Below are positions 1-10,086 of a stretch of 64,000 nucleotides of DNA, in pieces (the first letter of the stretch is position 1; every line of letters starts with the position of its first letter). The notes under the pieces are model-generated. The model was not told the DNA's origin. It saw only the letters and a program-made list of their open reading frames with translations, and made no database searches. Source of the stretch: Nitrosomonadales bacterium (GTDB lineage: Bacteria > Pseudomonadota > Gammaproteobacteria > Burkholderiales > Gallionellaceae); NCBI GenBank assembly GCA_016235045.1, contig JACRME010000019.1, forward strand, positions 1 to 64,000. The letters are read 5' to 3'. A program made the translations under genes and the position numbers.

Positions 1-47
1 CACCCATCCTACGTTTGCTGAGAGCCGCTCGGTAAAGGAGGTGCATG

Positions 48-824
48 ATGTCCGTACGCGCCATGTGGAAAGGTGTGATCCATTTCAATTCGGTCCGGGT
101 GCCGGTGAAGCTGTACGGCGCCATCGAGGATCGCAACGTGCATTTCCGGCTGCTGAGCCGCCAGGATCTCGAACCGGTGCATCAGTCGTATATCAATCCG
201 GAGACGGACGAAGTCGTCCCCCATGAAGAAATCCGCCGCGCCTATATCACCGAATCGGGCGACCGGGTGCTGCTGGAGCCGTCCGAACTGGAGGGGCTGG
301 AACCGGAACCCTCGCGCGATATCGAGATCCTCGGCTTCCTTCCGCTGCATGTGATCGATCATCGCTGGTATAACCGCCCCTATTACCTGGGCCCGGATGA
401 AGGCAACACGGAATTCTTCGCGCTGGTCGACGCGCTGGAGGCGATGCAGGTGGAAGGGCTGGCGCGCTGGGTGATGCGCAACAAGTCCTATGTCGGTGCA
501 CTGCAGTTGTACCGGGGCTACCCGATGCTGATGTCGCTGCACCACACCGAAGAGGTCATCCCCGCGGATTCGCTGGCGCCCCCGCAGGGACCGGCGCTGG
601 ACAAACGCGAACTGGAACTGGCGCGGCAACTGATCGAGATGCTGGAGTCGGAGTTCCAGCCGCAGGAGTATCACGACGAGTTCCGCGAACGCGTGCTCGA
701 AATGCTGGAGGCCAAGGCGCACGGCAAGAAGGTTCGCAAGCTGGCGCCGAAGCCGCGCGAGCGCAGCATCGATATCAGTCATGCGCTGGAGGCCAGCATC
801 CAGCAAATGCGCAAACGTGCGTGA
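48..824 (+). CDS. ku: Ku protein (non-homologous end joining), first of a tandem pair
   Basis: Bacterial Ku: a homodimeric ring that binds DNA ends and recruits the ligase LigD. The protein opens with MSVRAMWKGVIHFNSVRVPV, the usual start of bacterial Ku (VRAxWKGxIxFxxVxxPV), and continues with the beta-barrel core, including the MRNKSYVGAL stretch near residue 145. It is about 258 residues, normal for the family. ATG codons occur at 45 and 48. The AAAGGAGGT ribosome site at 34-42 sits six bases before 48 but only three before 45, so 48 is preferred. The next Ku gene begins nine bases after the stop. LigD is not in the window; it may lie to the left of base 1. Confidence 0.93.
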   Translation: MSVRAMWKGVIHFNSVRVPVKLYGAIEDRNVHFRLLSRQDLEPVHQSYINPETDEVVPHEEIRRAYITESGDRVLLEPSELEGLEPEPSRDIEILGFLPLHVIDHRWYNRPYYLGPDEGNTEFFALVDALEAMQVEGLARWVMRNKSYVGALQLYRGYPMLMSLHHTEEVIPADSLAPPQGPALDKRELELARQLIEMLESEFQPQEYHDEFRERVLEMLEAKAHGKKVRKLAPKPRERSIDISHALEASIQQMRKRA

Positions 825-832
825 GGTGCAAC

Positions 833-1735
833 ATGAAAAAAGACGACACCGATCAAGTGCAGGTGGAAGAAGAGGAAGAGCAACGGCCGGAGGCCATCTG
901 GTCGGGGATCATTGCCTTCGGCTTGGTAAGTCTTCCGGTCAGCCTGTTTTCGGCGCATGGCGGAAAAGTCGCGCTGAAGATGGTCGACGCGAACGGCACG
1001 CTGCTCAAGCGCCAGTTCTTCAGCGAAGAGGGCAACCGGCCGCTGGAGCGCGACGATGTCGTGCGCAGTTACGAGATCGAGAAGTACCACTATGTGGTGG
1101 TCGAAGACGAGGAACTGGAGGCGCTGGAGCCGAAGCGATCGAGGGAGATCGACCTGAAACGGTTCGTGCCCCTGAGCTCGATCAATCCGGTGTATTTCGA
1201 ACGCGCCTATTATCTGGTGCCCGACAGCGACACCACCAAGGCCTACCGCCTGCTGGCCAGGAGCATGGAGGACGAACAGAAGGCCGGCATCGCCACGTTC
1301 GTGATGCGCGGCAAGGATTATCTGGTGGCGATCATCGCCGAGGGCGGCATCCTGCGCGCGGAGACGCTGCGCTTTCACGATGAACTGCGCACGCCCGAGC
1401 AGGTCGGCCTCCCCCCGCGACAGCACGCCGACAAGAAGCAGATCGAACTGATGCGCGCTGCCATCGCCAAGGCGATGCGCAAACGCTTCGACAGCGAACT
1501 GCTGAGCGACCAGCAAACCCGGAACCTGATGCAGCGCATCGAGAAGAAACTCAAATCCGGCACCGATGTGCTGAAAGCCCCGGAGGAACCGCCGGCCGAA
1601 GCCGCAGGCAACGTGATCGATCTGATGCAGGTGCTCAAGGAACGCCTGCAAGGACGCCAGTCCCACGCACACGACGACCATGCATCGACCAAGCCCAGGC
1701 CAGCTCCGCAACGGGGAAAACCGCGCAGCCGCTAG
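833..1735 (+). CDS. ku: Ku protein, second tandem copy with acidic N-terminal extension
   Basis: A second Ku-domain protein of about 300 residues. It starts with a charged tail of roughly 20 residues rich in Asp and Glu, then the Ku opening EAIWSGIIAFGLVSLPVSLF and the barrel core (for example FVMRGKDYLVAI). The Lys/Arg-rich C-terminus (KPRPAPQRGKPRSR) resembles the DNA-binding tails of some bacterial Ku proteins. An in-frame GTG exists at 821, but ATG 833 follows a GAGGTG ribosome site and removes overlap with the first Ku. The two copies differ clearly, so this is an old duplication or a heterodimer pair rather than a recent repeat. It is probably co-transcribed with the first copy. Confidence 0.92.
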   Translation: MKKDDTDQVQVEEEEEQRPEAIWSGIIAFGLVSLPVSLFSAHGGKVALKMVDANGTLLKRQFFSEEGNRPLERDDVVRSYEIEKYHYVVVEDEELEALEPKRSREIDLKRFVPLSSINPVYFERAYYLVPDSDTTKAYRLLARSMEDEQKAGIATFVMRGKDYLVAIIAEGGILRAETLRFHDELRTPEQVGLPPRQHADKKQIELMRAAIAKAMRKRFDSELLSDQQTRNLMQRIEKKLKSGTDVLKAPEEPPAEAAGNVIDLMQVLKERLQGRQSHAHDDHASTKPRPAPQRGKPRSR

Positions 1736-1760
1736 CCGGATATTTCACCAACTTCCTCCC

Positions 1761-1825
1761 GTAGGAGCGCAACTTGTTGCGCGATAAGGTTTATGCGGAA
1801 ATCGCCCGGCAAGCCGGGCTCCTAC
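1761..1825. repeat. REP-like palindromic pair, copy 1 of 3
   Basis: Begins GTAGGAGCGCAACTTGTTGC, contains GCGAT, and ends GCCCGGCAAGCCGGGCTCCTAC. The outer GTAGGAG/CTCCTAC ends are inverted repeats, and each half holds its own short palindrome (GCGCAACTTGTTGCGC and GCCCGGCAAGCCGGGC). The other copies are at 12805-12871 and 53534-53599. The layout resembles REP pairs known from Pseudomonas. It lies between convergent genes (ku and the FAH-family gene), where it could also help end transcription from both sides. Confidence 0.8.
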
Positions 1826-1856
1826 AAAAACTGCCCAGCGCCCTGGGTGATCAGCG

Positions 1857-2558
1857 CTACGGCGAATCTGCCGCGCCGATGTTCAGCGCGATCCCGCCCA
1901 CGCCTTCGATCATCCCTTCGATGCGGTCGCCGGGGATCACGGGGCCGACGCCTTCCGGCGTGCCGGTGAAGATCAGGTCGCCGGGCTGCAGGTGGTAAAA
2001 GCGCGATAGGTGGGCAATGAGGGCCGGGATGGGATGGATCATCATGCCGATGTCGGAGGACTGCCGGATGTCGCCGTTGACCCTGAGTTCCATCCTGCCT
2101 GTGACCGGATGCCCGATTGCGGAAGCGGGCGCCAGCGCCGCGACCACGGCCGCATTCTCGAAATCCTTGGCCAGGTCCCAGGACAGCTTCTTCTCGCGCA
2201 GCGACGCTTGCAGGTCGCGGCGGGTCATGTCGAGCCCGCAGGCATAGCCGAACACATGCGCCAGTGCCTGCGCCTCGGCAATGTTGAAGCCGCCCTTGCC
2301 GATCGCCACCACCAGCTCCAACTCGTGATGATAGTTGGCGGTGCCCGGCGGATAGGGAACGGTTGCGCCGGATGGCACATAGTGCGCCGCTGCCTTGGTG
2401 AAATAGAATGGCGTTTCCCGATCCACTGCATTCCCCAGTTCTTTGGCATGCGCCTCGTAATTGCGGCCGACGCAGAAGATGCGCCGGATCGGAAAATATT
2501 CATCGCTGCCCAGAATCGGCACCGATGCGACTGCGGGCGGAGCGAACAGGTATTTCAT
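1857..2558 (-). CDS. Fumarylacetoacetate hydrolase (FAH) family protein
   Basis: A 233-residue FAH-fold protein. This family cleaves or decarboxylates 2-oxo acids such as fumarylpyruvate, acylpyruvate or oxaloacetate using a divalent metal. The FCVGRNYEAHAKELGN segment (residues 28-43), the HHELELVVAIGKGG metal-binding part (about residues 77-90) with its E-x-E pair, and the C-terminal GDLIFTGTPEGVGP are standard family motifs. The length matches the short single-domain FAH proteins (FahD1/NagK-like). The exact substrate cannot be read from the sequence. It is transcribed alone, convergent with the Ku genes. Confidence 0.9.
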   Translation of the reverse strand: MKYLFAPPAVASVPILGSDEYFPIRRIFCVGRNYEAHAKELGNAVDRETPFYFTKAAAHYVPSGATVPYPPGTANYHHELELVVAIGKGGFNIAEAQALAHVFGYACGLDMTRRDLQASLREKKLSWDLAKDFENAAVVAALAPASAIGHPVTGRMELRVNGDIRQSSDIGMMIHPIPALIAHLSRFYHLQPGDLIFTGTPEGVGPVIPGDRIEGMIEGVGGIALNIGAADSP

Positions 2559-2618
2559 CGCGATGGTCTTAGCGGGAAATGATGAGGGCAGATTCTAATC
2601 CCAAAACTACACCCATTC

Positions 2619-2703
2619 GTCATTCCCGCGCAGGCGGGAATCCAGCAAGACAATAATGTATTTTGCTTCAACCCCACTGGATTCCCGCCTGCGCGGGAAT
2701 GAC
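2619..2703. repeat. dRS3-like inverted repeat pair (ATTCCCGC type)
   Basis: Two facing copies of a short palindrome: GTCATTCCCGCGCAGGCGGG at the left end and ATTCCCGCCTGCGCGGGAAT at the right end, separated by an AT-rich spacer containing TCCAGC and CTGGATT. ATTCCC-N8-GGGAAT is the shape of the dRS3 repeat of Neisseria. Related units occur at 4814-4881, 7591-7700 and 25866-26030. It lies in the 163 bp gap between the FAH-family gene and the small gene at 2722-2949. Confidence 0.75.
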
Positions 2704-2721
2704 GTTCCGGCCGGTACAAGA

Positions 2722-2949
2722 CTATCTGGATCGGAATATCAGATACTCCCTTTCGACATCCGCCCGATCAAGATAGAAACCCTCCGGGCCTTCGATTTTC
2801 CAGACAATGGCCCCGCTGAAGATGAGCTTGAACGCCTTGGCCAGTGCCTCATCCCTGGACACGAAATCAAGCGGCATCACATAGGTGAAGTCGGGCTTGG
2901 TGTCCGCGGGAAGCGGCGTATCGGTGTAGAAAACTTTGTAGACTGGCAT
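2722..2949 (-). CDS. Small hypothetical protein
   Basis: 75 residues starting MPVYKVFYTD. The reading frame extends six codons further upstream, but the GGAGG ribosome site lies five bases before the ATG at 2949, which fixes that start. No signal peptide or membrane segment is visible. It is a mixed alpha/beta-looking small protein with a YLDRADVEREYLIF end. I do not recognise the family. It is transcribed alone; the 249 bp on its start side, up to 3198, holds no further gene. Confidence 0.6.
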   Translation of the reverse strand: MPVYKVFYTDTPLPADTKPDFTYVMPLDFVSRDEALAKAFKLIFSGAIVWKIEGPEGFYLDRADVEREYLIFRSR

Positions 2950-3198
2950 GGCTTCCTCCACGAGCAAGAACCCACTGGAGAAACCCGCTTGCTTGAACTG
3001 TCTTTCGAAGCAATTGGCTTCCTATTTAAGAGCAGGATTTGGGCGGAACAGTTCCCCATATCGCACCATCGGGGACGCAAACACAAATGCTGCAATGCCG
3101 GGATAGGTATCGCAATCGGCATGATTGAGGTCGCCCGAATCTCATCCGCCCCCAAGCCTGGGTTAGAATTGACAGGCGCGCCGCGCAATTAATTTCGA

Positions 3199-4281
3199 AT
3201 GTACTTTACCCCTCCGATGCGCATCTCCCTCCTCCGCCAACGCCTGCATGACCTCGGTGCCAAACCCTGCCATGAAGACCGGTTTATGCGCGGCTGGAGC
3301 CAGGTGTGTTCGTACGACCGGAAAAGCAGCCCGGCCGCGACTTTCTTTCCGCTTGCGCTGCGCAACGAGTTGCCCGCCATCGAGGCAGAATTGAACGGGC
3401 TGGCGCGGTTGCGCAGCGAGCACCCCGCCAACGGTCGTGAAAATCATGACCGTTCCCCCGCCGACGCGCTACGCGCAACTTCCAATAACGAAGGAGTGGC
3501 ACGGCTGCTGGTGGAGTTGCATGACGGCCAGATGGTGGAGAGCGTGTTGCTGCCGCGCGGCGGGCTGTGCGTTTCGACGCAGGTGGGTTGCGCCGTGGGC
3601 TGCGTCTTCTGCATGAGCGGCCGCGACGGCTTGCTGCGCCAGCTCGGCAGCGCCGAGATCGTCGCCCAGGTGGTGCTCGCGCGCAAACGCCGCGCGGTGA
3701 GCAAGGTGGTGTTCATGGGCATGGGCGAACCGGCGCACAATCTGGACAATGTGCTGGAAGCGATCGAGGTGCTGGGGATGCAGGGGAATATCGGGCACAA
3801 GAATCTGGTCTTCTCCACTGTCGGCGATTTGCGCGTGTTCGAGCGCCTGCCGGAGGAAAAGGTGAAACCGGCACTCGCGCTTTCGCTGCACACCACCAAT
3901 GCGGAGTTGCGCGCCAGGCTGCTGCCCAATGCACCGAAGATTCCCGTGGAAGAACTGGTGGAACGCGCCGAGGCGTATGCGCGCGCTACGGGCTATCCGG
4001 TCCAGTATCAATGGACGTTGATCGATGGGGTGAACGACAGCGATGCCGAGCTGGAACGCATCGCCCAACTGCTCTCCGGCAAATACGCCATCATGAATTT
4101 CATCCCCTTCAATCCGGTGGACGGCCTGCCCTATCGCCGCCCTTCGGCGGAACGGATTGCGGCGATGGCGTACGCGCTCAATCGGCAAGGCATCTACTCC
4201 CGCATACGCGATTCGGCCGGGCAGGAGGTGGAGGGGGCTTGCGGGCAGTTGCGGGCGCGGGCGGCAAAGGCAAGGTGCTGA
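3199..4281 (+). CDS. RlmN/Cfr-family radical SAM RNA methyltransferase
   Basis: 360 residues. It has the radical-SAM cluster motif CAVGCVFC (C-x3-C-x2-C) preceded by GGLCVSTQVG, then FMGMGEPAHNLDNV, both hallmarks of RlmN, which adds a methyl group to C2 of A2503 in 23S rRNA and to A37 of some tRNAs. A C-terminal Cys in the segment GACGQL corresponds to the methyl-carrying Cys of the family. The N-terminus (LRQRLHDLGAKPCHEDRFMRGW) differs from E. coli RlmN, so this may be a paralogue rather than the main housekeeping enzyme. ATG 3217 is an alternative start; neither start has a clear ribosome site. Confidence 0.82.
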   Translation: MYFTPPMRISLLRQRLHDLGAKPCHEDRFMRGWSQVCSYDRKSSPAATFFPLALRNELPAIEAELNGLARLRSEHPANGRENHDRSPADALRATSNNEGVARLLVELHDGQMVESVLLPRGGLCVSTQVGCAVGCVFCMSGRDGLLRQLGSAEIVAQVVLARKRRAVSKVVFMGMGEPAHNLDNVLEAIEVLGMQGNIGHKNLVFSTVGDLRVFERLPEEKVKPALALSLHTTNAELRARLLPNAPKIPVEELVERAEAYARATGYPVQYQWTLIDGVNDSDAELERIAQLLSGKYAIMNFIPFNPVDGLPYRRPSAERIAAMAYALNRQGIYSRIRDSAGQEVEGACGQLRARAAKARC

Positions 4282-4399
4282 ACCAGTACTTCGCCCTGCG
4301 GGGGGAAGGCCGGGATGGGGTAAAAACGATCACCCGCTCCCGTATTCGACTTCTACCCCCACCCTCTCGCAACGGGGAGAGAAGCTACAGGGCCTGCGC

Positions 4400-4702
4400 T
4401 CATTCCTCTTTTTGCGGATCGACCACGCGGATCACTTCGCCCTCAAACACGCCGTCATTGCTCGCCACTTCCGCCTGCGCCCTTGCCCGCGCCTGAAACT
4501 CGCGCATCTGCTTGCGCACTTCACGCGTTTTCCACCACAGCCAGGCCGCGGCCATCGAGCCGACGATCGCAACGACCACCAGCAACACCGCGGAAAACAT
4601 CAGCACGAGACCCAGGATCGCCACCGTCAGGATCAACGCCACCAGCTTGCGCAATAGACCGGGAGGATTGGAGGGAGAATTGAGTTGGAATTTCATCTGC
4701 AT
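4400..4702 (-). CDS. Small membrane protein of unknown function
   Basis: 100 residues from the ATG at 4702. The open frame continues 79 codons upstream, but that part runs through a palindromic repeat and is unlikely to be coding. Residues about 18-53 form a long hydrophobic stretch, one or two membrane helices (LVALILTVAILGLVLMFSAV then VVVAIVGSMAAAWLWW). A basic, charged cytoplasmic-looking helix follows, ending GEVIRVVDPQKEE. Such small proteins are common beside envelope genes, but no family is recognised. The stop lies 118 bp from the end of the convergent RlmN-like gene, a gap containing a short GGGAGAGAAG-type palindrome remnant. Confidence 0.6.
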   Translation of the reverse strand: MQMKFQLNSPSNPPGLLRKLVALILTVAILGLVLMFSAVLLVVVAIVGSMAAAWLWWKTREVRKQMREFQARARAQAEVASNDGVFEGEVIRVVDPQKEE

Positions 4703-4813
4703 TTTGTTTTCCCGCGTTGGCTGGTTCCGAAATACGAAGTATTCATTATAAGTAGGGTGCGCTTGCGCACCAATGCCAATATGGCTGGTGCGCAAAGCGC
4801 GCCCTGCGGGCTC

Positions 4814-4881
4814 GTCACACCGGCAAAGGCCGGTGTCCAGTTGAACGAATACACTGGATTCCGGCCTGCGCCGGAATGACG
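4814..4881. repeat. dRS3-like inverted repeat pair (ATTCCGGC variant)
   Basis: Left unit GTCACACCGGCAAAGGCCGG and right unit GGATTCCGGCCTGCGCCGGA followed by ATGACG, with CCAG/CTGG around the short spacer. It is the same design as the unit at 2619-2703 with a different stem sequence. It sits between the small membrane protein gene and the 3' end of clpB. Confidence 0.65.
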
Positions 4882-4905
4882 AATCCGGGAATGCCGCGCG
4901 ATCGC

Positions 4906-7491
<2,586 letters not shown>

Positions 7492-7528
7492 GTTGGCTCC
7501 TTGGATGGAATATCTGTCTGCCGGGTAG

Positions 7529-7554
7529 GTGGGGGAGGCTTCTGCAATTTCAAG
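7529..7554 (-). promoter_or_regulatory. Sigma-32-type heat-shock promoter of clpB
   Basis: On the minus strand CTTGAAA is followed after 13 bases by CCCCAC. This closely matches the RpoH consensus CTTGAAA-N11-16-CCCCAT. It lies about 35-60 bases upstream of the clpB start, the expected place for a heat-shock promoter. Confidence 0.65.
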
Positions 7555-7590
7555 CCCGTGTTCTCCCGTTTACAGCTCCCGTCTACATCA

Positions 7591-7700
7591 TCATTCCCGC
7601 GCAGGCTGGAATCCAGTGGGTCTTTCAATATGCATTTGGGTTTTGTTCTTGCTGCGCAAGAGCTTTTTCCATCACTGAATTCCCGCCTGCGCGGGAATGA
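7591..7700. repeat. dRS3-like inverted repeat pair with long spacer
   Basis: Left unit TCATTCCCGCGCAGGCTGGA and right unit ATTCCCGCCTGCGCGGGAAT followed by GAC, about 65 bp apart. The spacer carries CTTGCTGCGCAAGAG, a further small palindrome, as does the related element at 25866. It fills the gap between the divergent clpB and nadC genes. Confidence 0.7.
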
Positions 7701-7761
7701 CGGAGCATTACGGAGCATTGGCGCTTCCCTTATACTACGCCCCCAACAAAGGATATGCCCC

Positions 7762-8607
7762 ATGCCCCATACCACGCTTGCCCACCACATTCGCGCCAAT
7801 GTCGCCGCCGCGCTGGCTGAAGACGGTTGCGACCGCGATCTCACCGCCCAACTGATTGCGGAATCTGCGCAGGCACATGCCACGGTCATCACGCGCGAGG
7901 CGGCTGTGCTGTGCGGGACGCTGTGGTTCGAGGATTGTTTCCTCACGCTGGATCCGAACTGCCGGATCGCCTGGAAACTGAATGAGGGCGACATGGCCGA
8001 GGCGGGCCAGACACTGTGCGAGGTGCGGGGCAACGCGCGCGCACTGCTTTCGGCAGAGCGTCCCGCACTGAACTTTTTGCAGACGCTCTCGGCCGTGGCC
8101 ACGCAGACGCGGCGTTACGTCGAGGCGACCCGCGGCACCTCCGCCAGGATCATGGATACGCGCAAGACGCTGCCCGGCCTGCGCGTGGCACAGAAGCATG
8201 CGGTGAAGGTGGGCGGCGGGCACAACCAGCGCATCGGCCTTTTCGACGGCGTGCTGATCAAGGAAAACCATATCGCAGCGGCGGGCGGCATCGGCAAGGT
8301 GCTGGAGCACGCGTTCCAGATCATTCCGCCCGGTGTATCCATCCAGATCGAGGTGGAGACGCTGGCCGAATTGGAAGAGGCGCTGAACGCGGGCGCGCAA
8401 CTGATCCTGCTCGACAACTTTTCGCTGGCGGACATGCGCCTCGCCGTCGGGCATGCCGCAAAGCGCGCCGAGCTGGAAGCCTCCGGCGGCATCACGCTGG
8501 AGAATGTGCGCCTGGTGGCGGAGACCGGCGTGGATCGCATCTCGATTGGCGCATTGACCAAGGACGTGAAGGCGGTCGACCTGTCGATGCGCATCGCGCT
8601 TCCCTGA
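7762..8607 (+). CDS. nadC: Nicotinate-nucleotide pyrophosphorylase (quinolinate phosphoribosyltransferase)
   Basis: 281 residues. Converts quinolinate and PRPP to nicotinate mononucleotide, CO2 and pyrophosphate in de novo NAD synthesis. Visible family features are EDGCDRDLTAQ near residue 20, SAERPALNFLQTLSAVAT, and the substrate-binding RKTLPGLRVAQKHAVKVGGG. The C-terminal LEASGGITLENVRLVAETGV and DRISIGALTKDVKAVDLSM close the barrel. The frame is open for more than 2 kb upstream through the antisense of clpB, but homology begins only at MPHTTLAHHI. ATG 7762 has an AAAGGA site about ten bases upstream. Confidence 0.97.
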   Translation: MPHTTLAHHIRANVAAALAEDGCDRDLTAQLIAESAQAHATVITREAAVLCGTLWFEDCFLTLDPNCRIAWKLNEGDMAEAGQTLCEVRGNARALLSAERPALNFLQTLSAVATQTRRYVEATRGTSARIMDTRKTLPGLRVAQKHAVKVGGGHNQRIGLFDGVLIKENHIAAAGGIGKVLEHAFQIIPPGVSIQIEVETLAELEEALNAGAQLILLDNFSLADMRLAVGHAAKRAELEASGGITLENVRLVAETGVDRISIGALTKDVKAVDLSMRIALP

Positions 8608-8746
8608 CATCCGAGCTGTCTTCGGGTCATTCGCGGCGATGCTTCGGCAGCCGCGGCGGGAGGTTCCGGGACAAGCGAAATTTCGGGTTGAATTCTTCAT
8701 GCGCAACCTCTATATTAGAATCTCCTAATTCTCTGAGATTGATGCC

Positions 8747-9181
8747 ATGAGCGACTCCAAACATATCGTCTGCCCGCATTGCGACGCGGTGAACCGCGTT
8801 CCGGCCGCAAAACTCACGGCGCAACCCGCTTGCGGCAAGTGCAGGCAGCCGCTGTTCACGGCGCATCCGGTGGAGTTGAACGAGGGCAATTTCATGCGCC
8901 ACATCGGCAACAGCGACATCCCGGTGCTGGTGGATTTCTGGGCGCCGTGGTGCGGGCCGTGCCGCATGATGGCACCGGCGTTCGAGAAGGCGGCGCAACG
9001 CCTGGAACCCGAAATGCGCGTGGTCAAGCTGAATACGGAAGAGGCGCAGCAGATCGCCATGCAATACAACATCCAGAGCATCCCGACGCTGGCGATATTC
9101 AAGGGCGGAAAAGAAGTGTCGCGCAAGCTTGGCGCGATGGATGCGCCCCTGATCGAGGCGTGGGTGAAGACCATTCCCTGA
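8747..9181 (+). CDS. trxC: Thioredoxin 2 (TrxC) with N-terminal zinc finger
   Basis: 144 residues. A cytoplasmic thiol-disulfide reductase with the active site WCGPC (in DFWAPWCGPCRMMAP). The TrxC-specific N-terminal zinc site is present as two CxxC pairs, CPHC (residues 9-12) and CGKC (about 29-32). Length and layout match E. coli TrxC, which responds to oxidative stress. No clear OxyR site can be claimed from the 139 bp upstream. A methyltransferase gene follows after 14 bases and may be co-transcribed. Confidence 0.96.
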   Translation: MSDSKHIVCPHCDAVNRVPAAKLTAQPACGKCRQPLFTAHPVELNEGNFMRHIGNSDIPVLVDFWAPWCGPCRMMAPAFEKAAQRLEPEMRVVKLNTEEAQQIAMQYNIQSIPTLAIFKGGKEVSRKLGAMDAPLIEAWVKTIP

Positions 9182-9195
9182 CCGGGATTCCCCCG

Positions 9196-9939
9196 ATGAA
9201 CCCGGATCATTTCTCGCCGCTTGCCAGTCAGTACGCAGCGTTCCGGCCATCCTATCCGGACGAATTGTTCGATTGGCTGGCGGGCATTGCGCCGCAGCGG
9301 AAGCGGGCATGGGATTGCGGTGCGGGCAACGGGCAGGCGACCGTGGCATTGGCGGCACGCTTCGAGCAGGTGCTGGGGACGGACATCAGCGCCGCGCAAC
9401 TGGCATCCGCCCCGGCGCTGCCGAACATCGAATACCGCGTGACGCCTGCCGAATCCAGCGGACTGCCCGATGGCTCGGTCGATCTCGTCACCGTCGCGCA
9501 GGCCATGCACTGGTTCGACCTGGCCAGTTTCCATGCCGAAGTGCGGCGCGTGCTGAAACCGCAGGGCGTCATCGCGGCGTGGGGCTATAACCGCCTTGCG
9601 GTCGACCATGCCGGGGTACAGCGGATTCTGGATCGCTTCTACGACGAGACCATCGGCGCCTACTGGCCGCCCGAACGCATGCACGTCGAGAACGGCTACC
9701 GCGACCTGCCCTTCCCGTTTCCGCGCATCGCCGCCCCGCAATTTTTCCTGCGCAAGGAATGGACGCGCGAGCACTTGCTCGGTTACTTGCGCAGTTGGTC
9801 GGCGGTGGGCAGGTTCCAGGCGGCGAACGGTTTCAACCCGGTCGATGCCCTGGCCGAAGAGATCGCCATTCACTGGCCCGAAGGAAAAACTCGCCGGGTC
9901 GAGTGGCCGCTGTTCATGCATGTCGGCAAGAAAGATTGA
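9196..9939 (+). CDS. Class I SAM-dependent methyltransferase
   Basis: 247 residues. Opens with FSPLASQYAAFRPSYPDELF, then motif I WDCGAGNGQATVALA (residues about 38-52), motif II VLGTDIS, and VDLVTVAQAMHWFD typical of the trans-aconitate/UbiE-like Methyltransf_11 group. The long C-terminal part (REHLLGYLRSWSAVGRFQ) is shared with YafE/Tam-like enzymes. The substrate is unknown. The start ATG lies 14 bases after trxC. Confidence 0.85.
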   Translation: MNPDHFSPLASQYAAFRPSYPDELFDWLAGIAPQRKRAWDCGAGNGQATVALAARFEQVLGTDISAAQLASAPALPNIEYRVTPAESSGLPDGSVDLVTVAQAMHWFDLASFHAEVRRVLKPQGVIAAWGYNRLAVDHAGVQRILDRFYDETIGAYWPPERMHVENGYRDLPFPFPRIAAPQFFLRKEWTREHLLGYLRSWSAVGRFQAANGFNPVDALAEEIAIHWPEGKTRRVEWPLFMHVGKKD

Positions 9940-10086
9940 GCATTACGCCATTTTTGGATGGCAACTTCCTCCATAACAATATTGCAACATCGGGCGGTAA
10001 ACGCCTTTACTTGCATCGGTGCCATATATAGAGTGCCCCCAAGGAAAATGCCCTGCAATAAAAAAGGCATGCCGTGAGGAGAGCCT

